This document shows positions 15,152 to 28,683 of a DNA stretch of 33,106 nucleotides, piece by piece. Both the position numbers and the translations under genes were made by a program. Origin of the DNA: an uncultured archaeon. GTDB lineage: Archaea > Halobacteriota > Methanosarcinia > Methanosarcinales > Methanoperedenaceae. The stretch lies in assembly GCA_902386205.1 (NCBI GenBank), contig CABMIH010000002.1, positions 1 to 33,106 of the forward strand, given 5' to 3'. The notes below the pieces were generated by a model that saw only the letters and a list, made by a program, of their open reading frames with translations, did not search any database and was not told the origin of the DNA. Within the stretch, counting starts at the first letter, position 1; each line of letters begins with the position of its first letter.

Positions 15152-15754
15152 TCAATCATTTTTGTCGGCTATAATTCTTGGATAATTCTCCAAGAATTTG
15201 CCAAATCCCCAAAGGGCATCATCAATTTCCTTTTTTTCTTTTTCTGTAATTCGATTTGTTATAGTTGCAATCTCATTAAAAAAGTCCATATATTTTTGAT
15301 AGGTCTCCCAATTATATACAGGCAATTCGTTCTCTCCATTGTGTATATAATTATAAGCTCTATATGCATACATATCCGCTATCGGACATTTTTCATATTT
15401 TAATATATGAAGGAAGAAAAGATTCCAGATGTACCCATTCTCAAAAAATTCAAAACTGTAATTGTATATTTCTTCCAATTCATTTTTGGAATTACCATAT
15501 GTACTAATTTTTTTTTGAATCTCAGACAATTTATTTTTGAGATTATTGAGTGATTCCTGTTTTTTATCGGAAAGGCGCATTCCATTTTTCCATAAGAATA
15601 AATTCTGTATGTTGTCCTCAGTTAATTTATTGATTGGATTCAGATTTGTAAAATAAATCGTATCTTTATTTTCATCAGAAATATAAAATTTTCTCCAGGC
15701 TTTTATAAAATCATCAACTGTTGCATCTTCTAATTTTAGTATTTGTAGATTCAT
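15152..15754 (-). CDS. Hypothetical protein between gyrB and the MNT gene
   Basis: A 200-residue, mostly helical, AT-rich-coded soluble protein that I cannot name. Recognisable segments are NIQNLFLWKNGMRLSDKK (about residues 48-65), a Lys/Glu-rich helix, then YIWNLFFLHILKYEKCPIAD and YAYRAYNYIHNGE. The last includes R-x5-H, which is compatible with, but does not prove, the Rx4-6H catalytic motif of HEPN RNases. It starts 8 bases after the gyrB stop and precedes the MNT gene by 23 bases. Its base composition is visibly more AT-rich than gyrA and gyrB, suggesting acquisition as a cassette with MNT. Start ATG 15754. Confidence 0.6.
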   Translation of the reverse strand: MNLQILKLEDATVDDFIKAWRKFYISDENKDTIYFTNLNPINKLTEDNIQNLFLWKNGMRLSDKKQESLNNLKNKLSEIQKKISTYGNSKNELEEIYNYSFEFFENGYIWNLFFLHILKYEKCPIADMYAYRAYNYIHNGENELPVYNWETYQKYMDFFNEIATITNRITEKEKKEIDDALWGFGKFLENYPRIIADKND

Positions 15755-15762
15755 ACAATCCC

Positions 15763-20960
<5,198 letters not shown>

Positions 20961-23288
20961 ATGCGCAGACCCGAACTGCTGGCTCCGGCAGGCAGCAAAG
21001 AAGCCCTCATAGCAGCGATTGAGAACGGAGCGGACGCAGTCTATTTCGGAGGAACTTTTTTCAGCGCGCGCCAGTATGCTTCGAACTTCACCCGGGCGGA
21101 CCTGGAATGGGCTATCGATTATGCGCATATAAGAGGTGTGAGGGCTTATGTGACAGTGAACACCCTGATAAAGGATTCTGAGCTTGAAGAAGCAAGCAAC
21201 TATTTACAGTTCCTATGCAACTGCGGTGCAGATGCAGTAATAGTACAGGACCCTGGCATCCTGGAACTATTGCGGGAGCAGCTCCCGAATATTGCGGTCC
21301 ACGCAAGTACACAGATGACCATCCATAACGCGGAAGGAGTGAAATTCCTTCAGGAGATGGGAGTAAAACGCGTTGTGCCTGCCCGTGAACTCTCACTTGA
21401 TGAGATAAAAAGGATAAAATCGCAAACTGCCATAGAGATTGAAACCTTTATCCACGGCGCGTTATGTTTCTCATATTCAGGGCAATGCCTCCTAAGTAGC
21501 ATGATAGGGGGAAGGAGCGGGAACCGGGGATACTGTGCACAACCGTGCAGGAAAAAATACAGGATGGATGAAACCGGGGGTTATCTCCTGAGCCCAAAAG
21601 ATCTCAATATGAGCGGGCACATCCCTGATTTAGTGGAGGCTGGTATCGATTCCTTCAAGATCGAAGGGAGGATGAAGCGACCAGAATACGTTGCGGGCGT
21701 GGTCAGGGTTTACAGGAAACTCATCGACAGGTATCTTGATGCACCTTCAGACTTCATGGTAACGGAAGATGAAAAGCATACTCTTCGCCAGCTTTTCAAC
21801 CGGGGATTTACAACAGGGTATTTTTTCGGGAAACCGGGAAACGACCTGATGAGCCGCAAATATCCTCACAATATCGGGACTGAGCTTGGAAAAGTCATTG
21901 ATTATGAACCGCGAAGAAAACTTGTTTCCATATATCTCAAGGCTCCTTTAAGAAGAGGGGACGGCATCGGTGTAGGAGGAAGGGAAACCGGCGTTATAAT
22001 CAGGAATATCTATGTAAATAATAAAAACGTGGTTTCAGCAGGTCCTTATTCCACCGTAATGGTACCCCTGGAGATGGAGGTCGCAAGGGGTGATATTGTT
22101 TTTAAGACAAGTGACTACCAGCTAATGGCTTCCCTGGAGACAAAAAATGGTAGGAAAATCCCGATAAAGATGTCAATTAAAGCCAGGGCTGGAGAGACTG
22201 TTGAACTCTTCATAAGCGACGGTGAAAACGAAGTTACGGTCCGGGAAGGGATTGCCATCAATGCCGAAAGGCACCCCTCATCCAGGGAATCTATAGAGAA
22301 CCAGTTGAAAAAACTCGGCAGTACTATTTTTGAATCGCGGGAGATAACATTTGATATTGAGGAAAATATCTTTATCCCTGTTTCGGTACTTAACTCTCTT
22401 CGAAGGTCGGGGATCGAGAGGCTTGAGAGAACACGCGCGCAGAAATGGAAACGCCAATGCAACATGCCAGCAATTCCTGATGGAAAAAAAAAGGTGGGAT
22501 CCAAACCTGTACTCTCGGTTAGCACCGGCTCAGTTGAATGCTTTGAGGCAGCAGCAGATAACGGCGCTGATATTGTTTATTTAGGGGGGGAAGTTTACAT
22601 GGAAGATTCCCTTGATAAGGATGATTACAGGTATGCCGTCGAATTTGGAAGGAAAAAGGGCGTGAGCGTATTTTTCAACACACTCCGGATCATCAAGGAA
22701 ATAAAGGATTTAAATACTGATCTGGATCCTGACGGTTTCCTTGTATCAAATCCCGGCATTTTATATTATCTTCGCGGCCTCAAGCCCATAGTAACAGATT
22801 ATCCCTTCAATGTCCTGAACAGGCTGTCGATGGAACACCTTTTTAAATACAGCCAGAGAATAACATTATCACCTGAACTCACGCTCAAAGAAATTAGGAA
22901 CCTGGCACCATCTGGCCAGACTGAATGCATCGTGCACGGTTTTTTCCCGCTGATGGTTTCAGAGCACGGTCTTGCGAGTTGTCTCTTTCCTGGTGGAAGA
23001 GTGGAGGATGTGTGCCTGAAAGATGAGAAAGGATTTGTTTTCCCTGTCAAAACCGATTCAGAAAATCGTACTTTTATTATGAACTCACGCGAGCTGTGCA
23101 TGCTGGATTATGTGCCTGATATTGTTAAGGCAGGCGTTGATTGCCTCAGGATCGAAGCGAAAATATATGATAAGGAAAAGACGGGGAAAATAACCCGGAC
23201 TTACAGGAAAGCTATGGACAGCATGAGCCCTGATACCAAATGTGAAGAAGAGCACACCACAGGCCATTATTTCAGGGGGATTTTATGA
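20961..23288 (+). CDS. Peptidase U32 family protein, RNA-hydroxylation (RlhA/TrhP-like)
   Basis: A 775-residue protein of the so-called U32 collagenase family, whose characterised bacterial members (RlhA/YdcP, TrhP/YegQ) are iron-sulfur enzymes that hydroxylate cytidine in 23S rRNA or uridine in tRNA, rather than proteases. The N-terminal barrel starts RRPELLAPAGSKEALIAAIE; the signature is ETFIHGALCFSYSGQCLLSS (161-180) plus GNRGYCAQPCRKKY (187-200), with Cys169, 176, 192 and 196 as probable cluster ligands. A middle domain (about 310-440) and a second U32-like domain (about 505-760, starting VLSVSTGSVECFEAAADNGA, with the degenerate HGFFPLMVSEHG) make it RlhA-sized rather than TrhP-sized. 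It overlaps the next gene by ATGA. The RNA target is unknown. Confidence 0.88.
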   Translation: MRRPELLAPAGSKEALIAAIENGADAVYFGGTFFSARQYASNFTRADLEWAIDYAHIRGVRAYVTVNTLIKDSELEEASNYLQFLCNCGADAVIVQDPGILELLREQLPNIAVHASTQMTIHNAEGVKFLQEMGVKRVVPARELSLDEIKRIKSQTAIEIETFIHGALCFSYSGQCLLSSMIGGRSGNRGYCAQPCRKKYRMDETGGYLLSPKDLNMSGHIPDLVEAGIDSFKIEGRMKRPEYVAGVVRVYRKLIDRYLDAPSDFMVTEDEKHTLRQLFNRGFTTGYFFGKPGNDLMSRKYPHNIGTELGKVIDYEPRRKLVSIYLKAPLRRGDGIGVGGRETGVIIRNIYVNNKNVVSAGPYSTVMVPLEMEVARGDIVFKTSDYQLMASLETKNGRKIPIKMSIKARAGETVELFISDGENEVTVREGIAINAERHPSSRESIENQLKKLGSTIFESREITFDIEENIFIPVSVLNSLRRSGIERLERTRAQKWKRQCNMPAIPDGKKKVGSKPVLSVSTGSVECFEAAADNGADIVYLGGEVYMEDSLDKDDYRYAVEFGRKKGVSVFFNTLRIIKEIKDLNTDLDPDGFLVSNPGILYYLRGLKPIVTDYPFNVLNRLSMEHLFKYSQRITLSPELTLKEIRNLAPSGQTECIVHGFFPLMVSEHGLASCLFPGGRVEDVCLKDEKGFVFPVKTDSENRTFIMNSRELCMLDYVPDIVKAGVDCLRIEAKIYDKEKTGKITRTYRKAMDSMSPDTKCEEEHTTGHYFRGIL

Positions 23289-23704
23289 AGATTTTTTTTG
23301 CAGGGTCGATACGGGGAGGAAGGCAATTGATCCCGACATATCAATATATAATTGGCTTCCTGAAATCCCATGACCAGATTGTAATGAGCGAACATGTGAC
23401 ATCAAAGGACCTTGAAAAAACAGAGGCAAAGATGTCTGAAAATGATATCTTTGAAAAGGATATTAACTGGATAAAAGAAGCCGATTGTATCATTGCGGAG
23501 ATAACAGTCCCCTCAATAGGCGTTGGGTATGAGATTTGCCACGCAGTTACACTTGGTAAACCTGTGCTGTGCCTGTATGAGAAAGGAGCAAAAGCTTCGG
23601 CTATGGTGCTTGGAAATGAAAATGTTACTGCAAAAAAGTATTCAGACAAGGAAGAGCTTGAACAGATACTGCTTGATTTCATGGGAGTGGGGAGTGTAAC
23701 ATAA
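23285..23704 (+). CDS. Nucleoside 2-deoxyribosyltransferase-like / 2'-deoxynucleoside 5'-phosphate N-hydrolase (DNPH1-like)
   Basis: A 139-residue protein of the nucleoside 2-deoxyribosyltransferase superfamily, closest in pattern to DNPH1 (Rcl), which cleaves the N-glycosidic bond of deoxynucleoside monophosphates in nucleotide-pool cleaning. Visible motifs: KIFFAGSIRGGR (2-13, phosphate loop), SEHV (35-38), the acidic D-W-AD element (DINWIKEAD, 59-67) and SIGVGYEI (77-84), where E83 is the expected catalytic Glu. A Ser for phosphate binding in ASAMVLG (about 104-110) also fits. The ATG overlaps the U32 stop by 4 bases, so the two are cotranscribed. Substrate inferred from the family. Confidence 0.85.
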   Translation: MKIFFAGSIRGGRQLIPTYQYIIGFLKSHDQIVMSEHVTSKDLEKTEAKMSENDIFEKDINWIKEADCIIAEITVPSIGVGYEICHAVTLGKPVLCLYEKGAKASAMVLGNENVTAKKYSDKEELEQILLDFMGVGSVT

Positions 23705-24044
23705 TTTACTAAAACTTGCACCAGCTTCTGGCAATCATCGTTTGTCATTGGAACAATTTTGATTGCGCAGACTACTGGTATGATACTCACTAATCCTCAA
23801 CTCTTGTTTTCACTGAAAAAGTACCATCTTCTGCCACGATAATCCCATTTTTTAAATAACTTTCGAATAAAAAATATTTTGTAAAATCCACTATAGAGAT
23901 TTTTCTTCAGGTGGGTGGACAGGTTATAACCTGATGTCGCTTAGTTGATGGTATGTTGGTGGTATCATTCAAAAAAATCACTCTAACCTGCCCACAATAA
24001 TTATTAAGAGTTTCATCAAGTATAAATCTTGCGATTCAGTATTT
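23705..24044. other. Intergenic region with decayed coding sequence and palindromes
   Basis: Between convergent genes. It contains short protein-like minus-strand frames (23700-23891), a perfect 14-base palindrome CAGGTTATAACCTG (23920-23933), and GTGGG..CAGGTT (23911-23925) matched by the inverted AACCTGCCCAC (23985-23995), which could form a long stem-loop. No intact gene seen. Confidence 0.4.
23790..23891 (-). pseudogene. Remnant of an unidentified small gene
   Basis: From GTG 23891 the minus strand reads VDFTKYFLFESYLKNGIIVA then EDGTFSVKTRVED and TAG: protein-like with a natural C-terminus. The stop overlaps a GTG that opens a second frame (VSIIPVVCAIKIVPMTNDDC) which then runs antisense into the DNPH1-like gene. 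This looks like the junction of two small overlapping genes, each truncated. The family is not recognised. Confidence 0.22.
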
Positions 24045-25103
24045 TTAGTGTATCTTTTCTTTGTCATCTGAAAAAGAATACAGGCTTTCTGCAACATTCT
24101 TTGATAAAAAATACAAATCAGTGTATCCATCGTTGCTTTTTGTGATTATCCCGTTCTTAACAAGAACTTCGAGATGATGCCTGATAGTTTTATAATCCAT
24201 ACTCAAAAGCTTGGCTAATTGATGCGCATTGTAAGACCTGTCAACGAGATGCCTCAATATCAATGCACGGCTTTTTCCCCCGCGTGTGCCTTCGATCAGA
24301 TAGCATAAAAGCTTGCGCTGTTTATTTGATTTATTAAGTTCCTGCTTAAGCTTCATATTTTCAGTAATATCCCTTGCTATGCCATGAACTATTATTTTGT
24401 CTTCGTTCCTGATCAACCTCGTTCTCACATCTCCCCATTTGTGTTCCCCGTTCTTGCATATGACCTCGATGACCACAGGTTCTTCCAATGGCTGCCCTGC
24501 AAGGATTTTTTTCACGCGTTCCCTGAAATTATTGTAGCTATCCTTCGTCAGCCACTGTGAGACATTTGATCCGATCACTTCCTCTTCCGTTCCTCCCAGT
24601 AATTTCAGCCCGATCTTGTTTATTGAAAGAAAACGTCCCTCAAGATCATGTGTATACATCGGGTCATCGGCATTCTCAAAGAGTTCCCTGTATTTTGCCT
24701 CGGATTCTTTTAGATCCAGTTCACGCTTTTTAAAATCCGTAATATCCTTGGTAACAGATACAATTTTCTTTTTTCCGTTTATCGTGCTCAAAGTGTGGGC
24801 CACTTTTATATATTTGATCTCACCGCCTTTGGTCATTATTTTCGTTTCAAAATCACCTGGAACCCCTTCACGAACATTACGCCACTGCCGGATGATAAAA
24901 TTGCATTCATCCTCCGGGATTATTTTTCTGTAATAATGACCGATTATTTCTTCCTCAGGCCAGCCGATTATCCTGCAGAAAGAATCGTTCACGAATTCAA
25001 ATCTGCCCTGCTCATCTACGACCGTTATTCCATCGGGGGATGAATCTATTATCATCCTGAGATATTCCTCATTTCCATGAACCGGCAGAAAAGGTTCAAC
25101 CAA
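24045..25103 (-). CDS. PAS-PAS-winged-helix transcriptional regulator
   Basis: A 352-residue soluble one-component sensor. PAS 1 (about residues 13-127) has DSSPDGITVVDEQGRFEFVN and IVSVTKDITDFKKRE; PAS 2 (about 137-255) has LFENADDPMYTHDLEGRFL and the closing IARDITENMKLKQEL. A short linker leads to an ArsR-like winged helix (about 270-340): RALILRHLVDRSYNAHQLAK then MDYKTIRHHLEVLVKNGIIT. No histidine kinase domain and no cysteine/heme motif is visible. The start is a TTG (25103) supported by CAGGTGAGAA just before it. Divergent from the glycosylase gene. The ligand and target genes cannot be told. Confidence 0.87.
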   Translation of the reverse strand: MVEPFLPVHGNEEYLRMIIDSSPDGITVVDEQGRFEFVNDSFCRIIGWPEEEIIGHYYRKIIPEDECNFIIRQWRNVREGVPGDFETKIMTKGGEIKYIKVAHTLSTINGKKKIVSVTKDITDFKKRELDLKESEAKYRELFENADDPMYTHDLEGRFLSINKIGLKLLGGTEEEVIGSNVSQWLTKDSYNNFRERVKKILAGQPLEEPVVIEVICKNGEHKWGDVRTRLIRNEDKIIVHGIARDITENMKLKQELNKSNKQRKLLCYLIEGTRGGKSRALILRHLVDRSYNAHQLAKLLSMDYKTIRHHLEVLVKNGIITKSNDGYTDLYFLSKNVAESLYSFSDDKEKIH

Positions 25104-25154
25104 ATTCTCACCTGTATCGTTTTTTATCCAATTCCTAAAGATTCCTAATTCCGA

Positions 25155-25170
25155 ATTTGTATATATAATT
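25155..25170 (+). promoter_or_regulatory. TATA-like element upstream of the glycosylase gene
   Basis: TTTGTATATATAATTA in the 127-base divergent spacer. It lies about 65 bases before the GTG start of the glycosylase, giving a leader of about 40 bases; it could also serve the regulator on the other strand. Confidence 0.35.
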
Positions 25171-25230
25171 ATTGATTATTGAGATTTTTAATTTGGAACC
25201 ACAATGTATTTCAAACCTGTGAGATAATTC

Positions 25231-26067
25231 GTGGATGTGTACCGTTTTTATACGAAAAATTTCAACCTTGACCATACCCTCTCCTGCGGCCAGGTCTTCA
25301 GGTGGGAAAAAAAAAACTGGTGGAGTGGCGTGGTCAACGGCGCGGTCATAAGGATAAAACAGGAAGGTAATGAACTTATTATAGATTCATCCCTTGAAAA
25401 AAAATTCATTATGGATTATTTCAGGCTTGACGACGATATGGAAACGATATATTCGCAAATCAATAAAGATAAATTGATGGATTCATTAATTAAAAAATAC
25501 AGAGGCATGCATCTCATCCGGCAGGACCCCTGGGAATGCCTGGTATCATACATCTGCTCAAGCAACAACACCATCAGGAACATCACAAACTCCATCAGGC
25601 ACATGAGCGAGTGTTTTGGTAAAAATATCGCAAGAGGTTATTTTTCCTTCCCCTCGCCCCGGCAGCTTGCTGGAATAGATGCATGCGACATGGAGCAGTG
25701 CAAACTCGGGTTTCGCGCCCCTTATGTCCTTGGCATCGCGAACACTATTGTAAACGGCGAATTTGACCTTTACGGGATTAAAGACATGTGCTATGGGCAG
25801 GGGCGCGAGGAACTTGTGAAGTTAAAAGGCGTCGGGAACAAGATAGCTGATTGCGTGCTGCTTTTTGCGTTCGGGAAACTTGAATCTTTTCCCGTGGATA
25901 CGCATATTGAACAGATCATGGACAGGTTTTATGGTAATAACTGGAAAAACGTAAAAAAAAGTAAGAAGAGGGAGGAAATTGCCGACTTTGCCCGCAGGTA
26001 TTTTGGGGAATATTGCGGGTATGCGCAGGAATATCTGTATATGGAGGATATGGGTAACCAACCATAA
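25231..26067 (+). CDS. ogg: 8-oxoguanine DNA glycosylase/AP lyase (OGG1 type)
   Basis: A 278-residue base-excision repair enzyme removing 8-oxoguanine opposite C. The N-terminal OGG domain shows LDHTLSCGQVFRW (13-25) and QDPWECLVSYICSSNNTI (98-115). The helix-hairpin-helix and Gly/Pro-Asp loop read LKGVGNKIADCVLLFAFG then FPVDTHIEQIM: K204 and D223 stand 19 residues apart, exactly as K249 and D268 in human OGG1. The start is GTG 25231. This is the eukaryote-like OGG1 family rather than the short archaeal Ogg2 or AGOG. The gene is followed after 32 bases by RPA in the same direction. Confidence 0.92.
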   Translation: MDVYRFYTKNFNLDHTLSCGQVFRWEKKNWWSGVVNGAVIRIKQEGNELIIDSSLEKKFIMDYFRLDDDMETIYSQINKDKLMDSLIKKYRGMHLIRQDPWECLVSYICSSNNTIRNITNSIRHMSECFGKNIARGYFSFPSPRQLAGIDACDMEQCKLGFRAPYVLGIANTIVNGEFDLYGIKDMCYGQGREELVKLKGVGNKIADCVLLFAFGKLESFPVDTHIEQIMDRFYGNNWKNVKKSKKREEIADFARRYFGEYCGYAQEYLYMEDMGNQP

Positions 26068-26099
26068 ACCTTTTATCGGACTTTTTCTTTTTAGAAAGC

Positions 26100-27224
26100 A
26101 TGGTGAGTTTCGAAGAAATCGAAGAGGTTTACAGGAAGCTTGAAGGAAAAATCAATCCTGCTGAATTCAAGACAATGGTCGAGGAAAAAGTCGCAATGAT
26201 GAACGGCCTGTGCGATTCCAAGACCGCAGCCATGCTTGTGGCAAGCGAAATGGGAATAAATGAGACGATAAAGATCAGGGATATGGCACCGGACAGGGGC
26301 AATGTCGTTTTTATCGCAAAAGTGCTCTCTGTCGGGGATATCCGCGAATTTTCGCGTGACAACGACACTACGGGTCGCGTCGTCAACCTGACACTTGCAG
26401 ACGACACGGGTTCTATTAAAGCCGCACTGTGGGACGAAGCCTGCGATCTCGTGAAGATAGGAGATATAAAGGCAGGACAGAGCCTCAAAGTGAAAGGGTA
26501 TATCAAAGAAGGTCAGAGGGGACTTGAGGTCAACGTAGGACGGGGCGGGGGTATCGAGCATGCAGATATGGAAGTGGCAGTGAATGTTAAACCTGTAAAA
26601 ATCAGTGATATCAAGCCAGGGATCAACGGCCTGAATATCGTTGCCAGGGTAATTGATACAGGAACAATAAAGACATTCCAGCGAAAAGACGGGACCGCAG
26701 GAAAGGTCAGGAATGTCACTGTCGGGGACGACACAGGCAAGATAAGGCTGACCCTGTGGGACGGCAAAGCCGATGCTCCGGGTTTTAATGCAGGGGACAC
26801 TGTAGAAATAATGAACGCCTATTCCCGCGAAAATACTTTCAGCAACCAGACCGAACTGCAGCTTGGTTCAGGCGGAAGCATTATAAAAAGCAGCGCTTCT
26901 GTTGATTATTCCGAACCCCTGACACCTATTGCTGATATAGAGATTAATTCTGCTTACAGCGTTAAAGGCCATGTTTCAGGGATTGATGAAATAAGGGAAT
27001 TTGAGCGCCCCGACGGGACAAAGAGCAGGGTATCGAATATATACATCTCTGATGAGACCGGCCGTATTAAGGTGGCCCTCTGGGGTGAACATGCAAACCT
27101 TGTCAATGAACTTGATATAGGAAGCGAGATATGCATTATTGACGCTTACGCAAAAACAGGAAGGAACGAGGAAGTGGAATTGAGCGCAGGCGCAAGGACT
27201 GGCATCCAGGTAATTCGCAAATGA
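26100..27224 (+). CDS. rpa: Replication protein A, three OB folds
   Basis: Single-stranded DNA-binding protein of replication and repair, 374 residues. After a helical N-terminus (1-55) there are three OB folds of similar pattern at about 60-155, 170-265 and 278-372; each has the repeating V..V.DDTGxIKxALWD-like strand (LTLADDTGSIKAALWDEA, VTVGDDTGKIRLTLWDGK, IYISDETGRIKVALWGEH). No C-terminal zinc finger is seen, unlike the zinc-finger RPA proteins of some Methanosarcinales, so it may be one of several paralogues. Its stop abuts the convergent ribB stop with no gap. Confidence 0.9.
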   Translation: MVSFEEIEEVYRKLEGKINPAEFKTMVEEKVAMMNGLCDSKTAAMLVASEMGINETIKIRDMAPDRGNVVFIAKVLSVGDIREFSRDNDTTGRVVNLTLADDTGSIKAALWDEACDLVKIGDIKAGQSLKVKGYIKEGQRGLEVNVGRGGGIEHADMEVAVNVKPVKISDIKPGINGLNIVARVIDTGTIKTFQRKDGTAGKVRNVTVGDDTGKIRLTLWDGKADAPGFNAGDTVEIMNAYSRENTFSNQTELQLGSGGSIIKSSASVDYSEPLTPIADIEINSAYSVKGHVSGIDEIREFERPDGTKSRVSNIYISDETGRIKVALWGEHANLVNELDIGSEICIIDAYAKTGRNEEVELSAGARTGIQVIRK

Positions 27225-27917
27225 TTATTGGAAACTTCCTGAACATCCCTGGATATCTTTCCCCTCAACAAAAGGCATGTCATGGCTCAGTGAATACTTT
27301 TTCGCATCTTCCTTTGAAAGCGCTTTCCCGGTTCTCTCATCGAGCATCTCGCATACCACCATCGAGGGGTTTATCCCTGCTATCAACGCCAGGACTATCG
27401 ATAATTCGGTCTGCCCCCGCCTCTCATCAAGAAGGCCGGATGCCGCCCGTAACAGGGCTACATGGCCGGGAGACCTGAATTCATCCCCGAAATCGATATT
27501 TTTCCCTTTCATGACCCTATCCACGGTCTCACCTATCTTTTTTATCGTTAGAGCCCTGTCGTTGTCGGTTATGCCGGTAAACGTGTCCCTGTGGTTCACC
27601 CACAGGGAGAACGAGGAACGGGCGTCATACCGGATATCCCCTTTCTTTTCAATAAGGGTGCAAAGGGACTTATGGCCATTCAAAGAAACACTTTTTAATA
27701 TATCAGAAAAAAAAGGCAATCCCAGTTTGTCGGCAGCCTTCCCATATATGGACACACATATCAATCCCCCGCCATCGCGACGCATGCATGCAACGTCAGA
27801 AGGTGTGACAGAGAGCGCCGGGATCACAAGATCAGTCTCCCCTTCCCTGTCTTCGGCATCAAATAAAAGTATCATTTTTCCATGCCTGATCGCCTCTATT
27901 GCTTTTTCAAGACTCAT
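27225..27917 (-). CDS. ribB: 3,4-dihydroxy-2-butanone 4-phosphate synthase
   Basis: Converts ribulose 5-phosphate to 3,4-dihydroxy-2-butanone 4-phosphate and formate in riboflavin synthesis. 230 residues, a stand-alone enzyme without a GTP cyclohydrolase II fusion, as in archaea. The acidic active-site loop FDAEDREGETDL (about 19-30), MRRDGGGLICVSI (45-57), DRALTIKK and the motif RRGQTELS (about 166-173) are all present. The ATG overlaps the end of the upstream riboflavin kinase gene by 4 bases (27914-27917), so the pair is translationally coupled. Supplies FMN/FAD and the ribityl part of F420 precursors. Confidence 0.95.
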   Translation of the reverse strand: MSLEKAIEAIRHGKMILLFDAEDREGETDLVIPALSVTPSDVACMRRDGGGLICVSIYGKAADKLGLPFFSDILKSVSLNGHKSLCTLIEKKGDIRYDARSSFSLWVNHRDTFTGITDNDRALTIKKIGETVDRVMKGKNIDFGDEFRSPGHVALLRAASGLLDERRGQTELSIVLALIAGINPSMVVCEMLDERTGKALSKEDAKKYSLSHDMPFVEGKDIQGCSGSFQ

Positions 27918-28561
27918 CTTATTACCTCCACATCAACACTGCTCCCATCTTTGATATTGAAATGATCCCTCAAATTCACTGGCGCTATTATCTCAATAAT
28001 GTCTTCCGGGTAATGTGTGCGTTCCGGAATAATGACGGCCCCCCTGATGTCCCGGATTTTGACATTAAAGCACGAGCCCCTTCCGAACGTCCTGTTCTGG
28101 TCTGTAAATCCCGATATCTTTATCACTCCGCCAATTCTCTTTCGAAGCTCGATGCTTGGCTGGTCAAGTTTGATGTTCAATGTGCCAGGATATGGGTCAA
28201 ATCCGAGTTTTTCCCGAAACTGCATCCTGTACCCGGGAAGAGAGATGTAATACTGGCCTTCTCCCAGTCCGGTGATCACCTTACCGCTCAGGATCCTTTT
28301 ACCTCCATTACCTGAAAATATCTCCTGGTAATCATTCAATTCCTGCTGCAACAATGAAAGCCCTTTCTCAGTAATGGAAATCATTTGCCCTTCAGGCAAT
28401 ATCAGCCTTGAAATGAGATTTTCTTCCTCAAGGTTTTTAAGCTTCCTGGCCGCCGTCTGCTGGCTTGAATCTATATGCGATGCGAATTCAATGGATGACA
28501 ATTCCAGGGGCTTCTGGTGGGCCCCCATAAGTGCAAGTTTTTTTAAAGATAGTATATCCAT
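27914..28561 (-). CDS. ribK: HTH-fused CTP-dependent riboflavin kinase (RbkR-like)
   Basis: A 215-residue bifunctional protein: an N-terminal winged helix (1-80: SSQQTAARKLKNLEEENLIS and ITEKGLSLLQQEL) and a C-terminal archaeal riboflavin kinase (DUF120; about 88-215) with GLGEGQYYISLPGY, LGFDPYPGTLNIKL and the later PERTHYP loop. It makes FMN from riboflavin, using CTP rather than ATP in this family. Fusions of this kind are known as RbkR and repress riboflavin genes. A tandem repeat directly in front of the ATG may be its operator. First gene of the ribK-ribB unit. Confidence 0.92.
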   Translation of the reverse strand: MDILSLKKLALMGAHQKPLELSSIEFASHIDSSQQTAARKLKNLEEENLISRLILPEGQMISITEKGLSLLQQELNDYQEIFSGNGGKRILSGKVITGLGEGQYYISLPGYRMQFREKLGFDPYPGTLNIKLDQPSIELRKRIGGVIKISGFTDQNRTFGRGSCFNVKIRDIRGAVIIPERTHYPEDIIEIIAPVNLRDHFNIKDGSSVDVEVIR

Positions 28562-28591
28562 ATGCCACTCATTTTTGAGATGCCACTCATT
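28562..28591 (-). promoter_or_regulatory. Tandem direct repeat before the riboflavin kinase, candidate operator
   Basis: TGCCACTCATTT occurs at 28562-28573 and 28580-28591 (18-base period), i.e. AAATGAGTGGCA twice on the minus strand, ending one base before the ATG. An AT-rich TATA-like element (TTTTATCTTATTT, about 28600-28614) stands upstream, so the repeats would cover the transcription start. Autorepression by the encoded HTH domain is inferred. Confidence 0.45.
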
Positions 28592-28621
28592 TATGGATTC
28601 GAAATAAGATAAAACTTTCCG

Positions 28622-28674
28622 TACAAAAAAGTAGAAAAAAGAAAAAATTAAGGCCCTGCTTTCTGCAAAGCCTT
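28622..28674 (-). terminator. Intrinsic-type terminator after the glutamate-synthase-like gene
   Basis: Nine bases after the stop codon, the minus strand reads AAGGCTTTGCAGAAAGCAGG then GCCTT, a hairpin with AAGGC/GCCTT and inner GC pairs, followed by three T-rich runs (TTTTTT each) down to 28622. Good for ending the minus-strand transcript. Confidence 0.55.
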
Positions 28675-28683
28675 ATTATTTAT

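Noticed and set aside
23341-23790. 149-codon minus-strand frame opposite the DNPH1-like gene
   Set aside because: Most of it is antisense to a clear coding gene; only its first about 30 codons, in the intergenic part, look protein-like.
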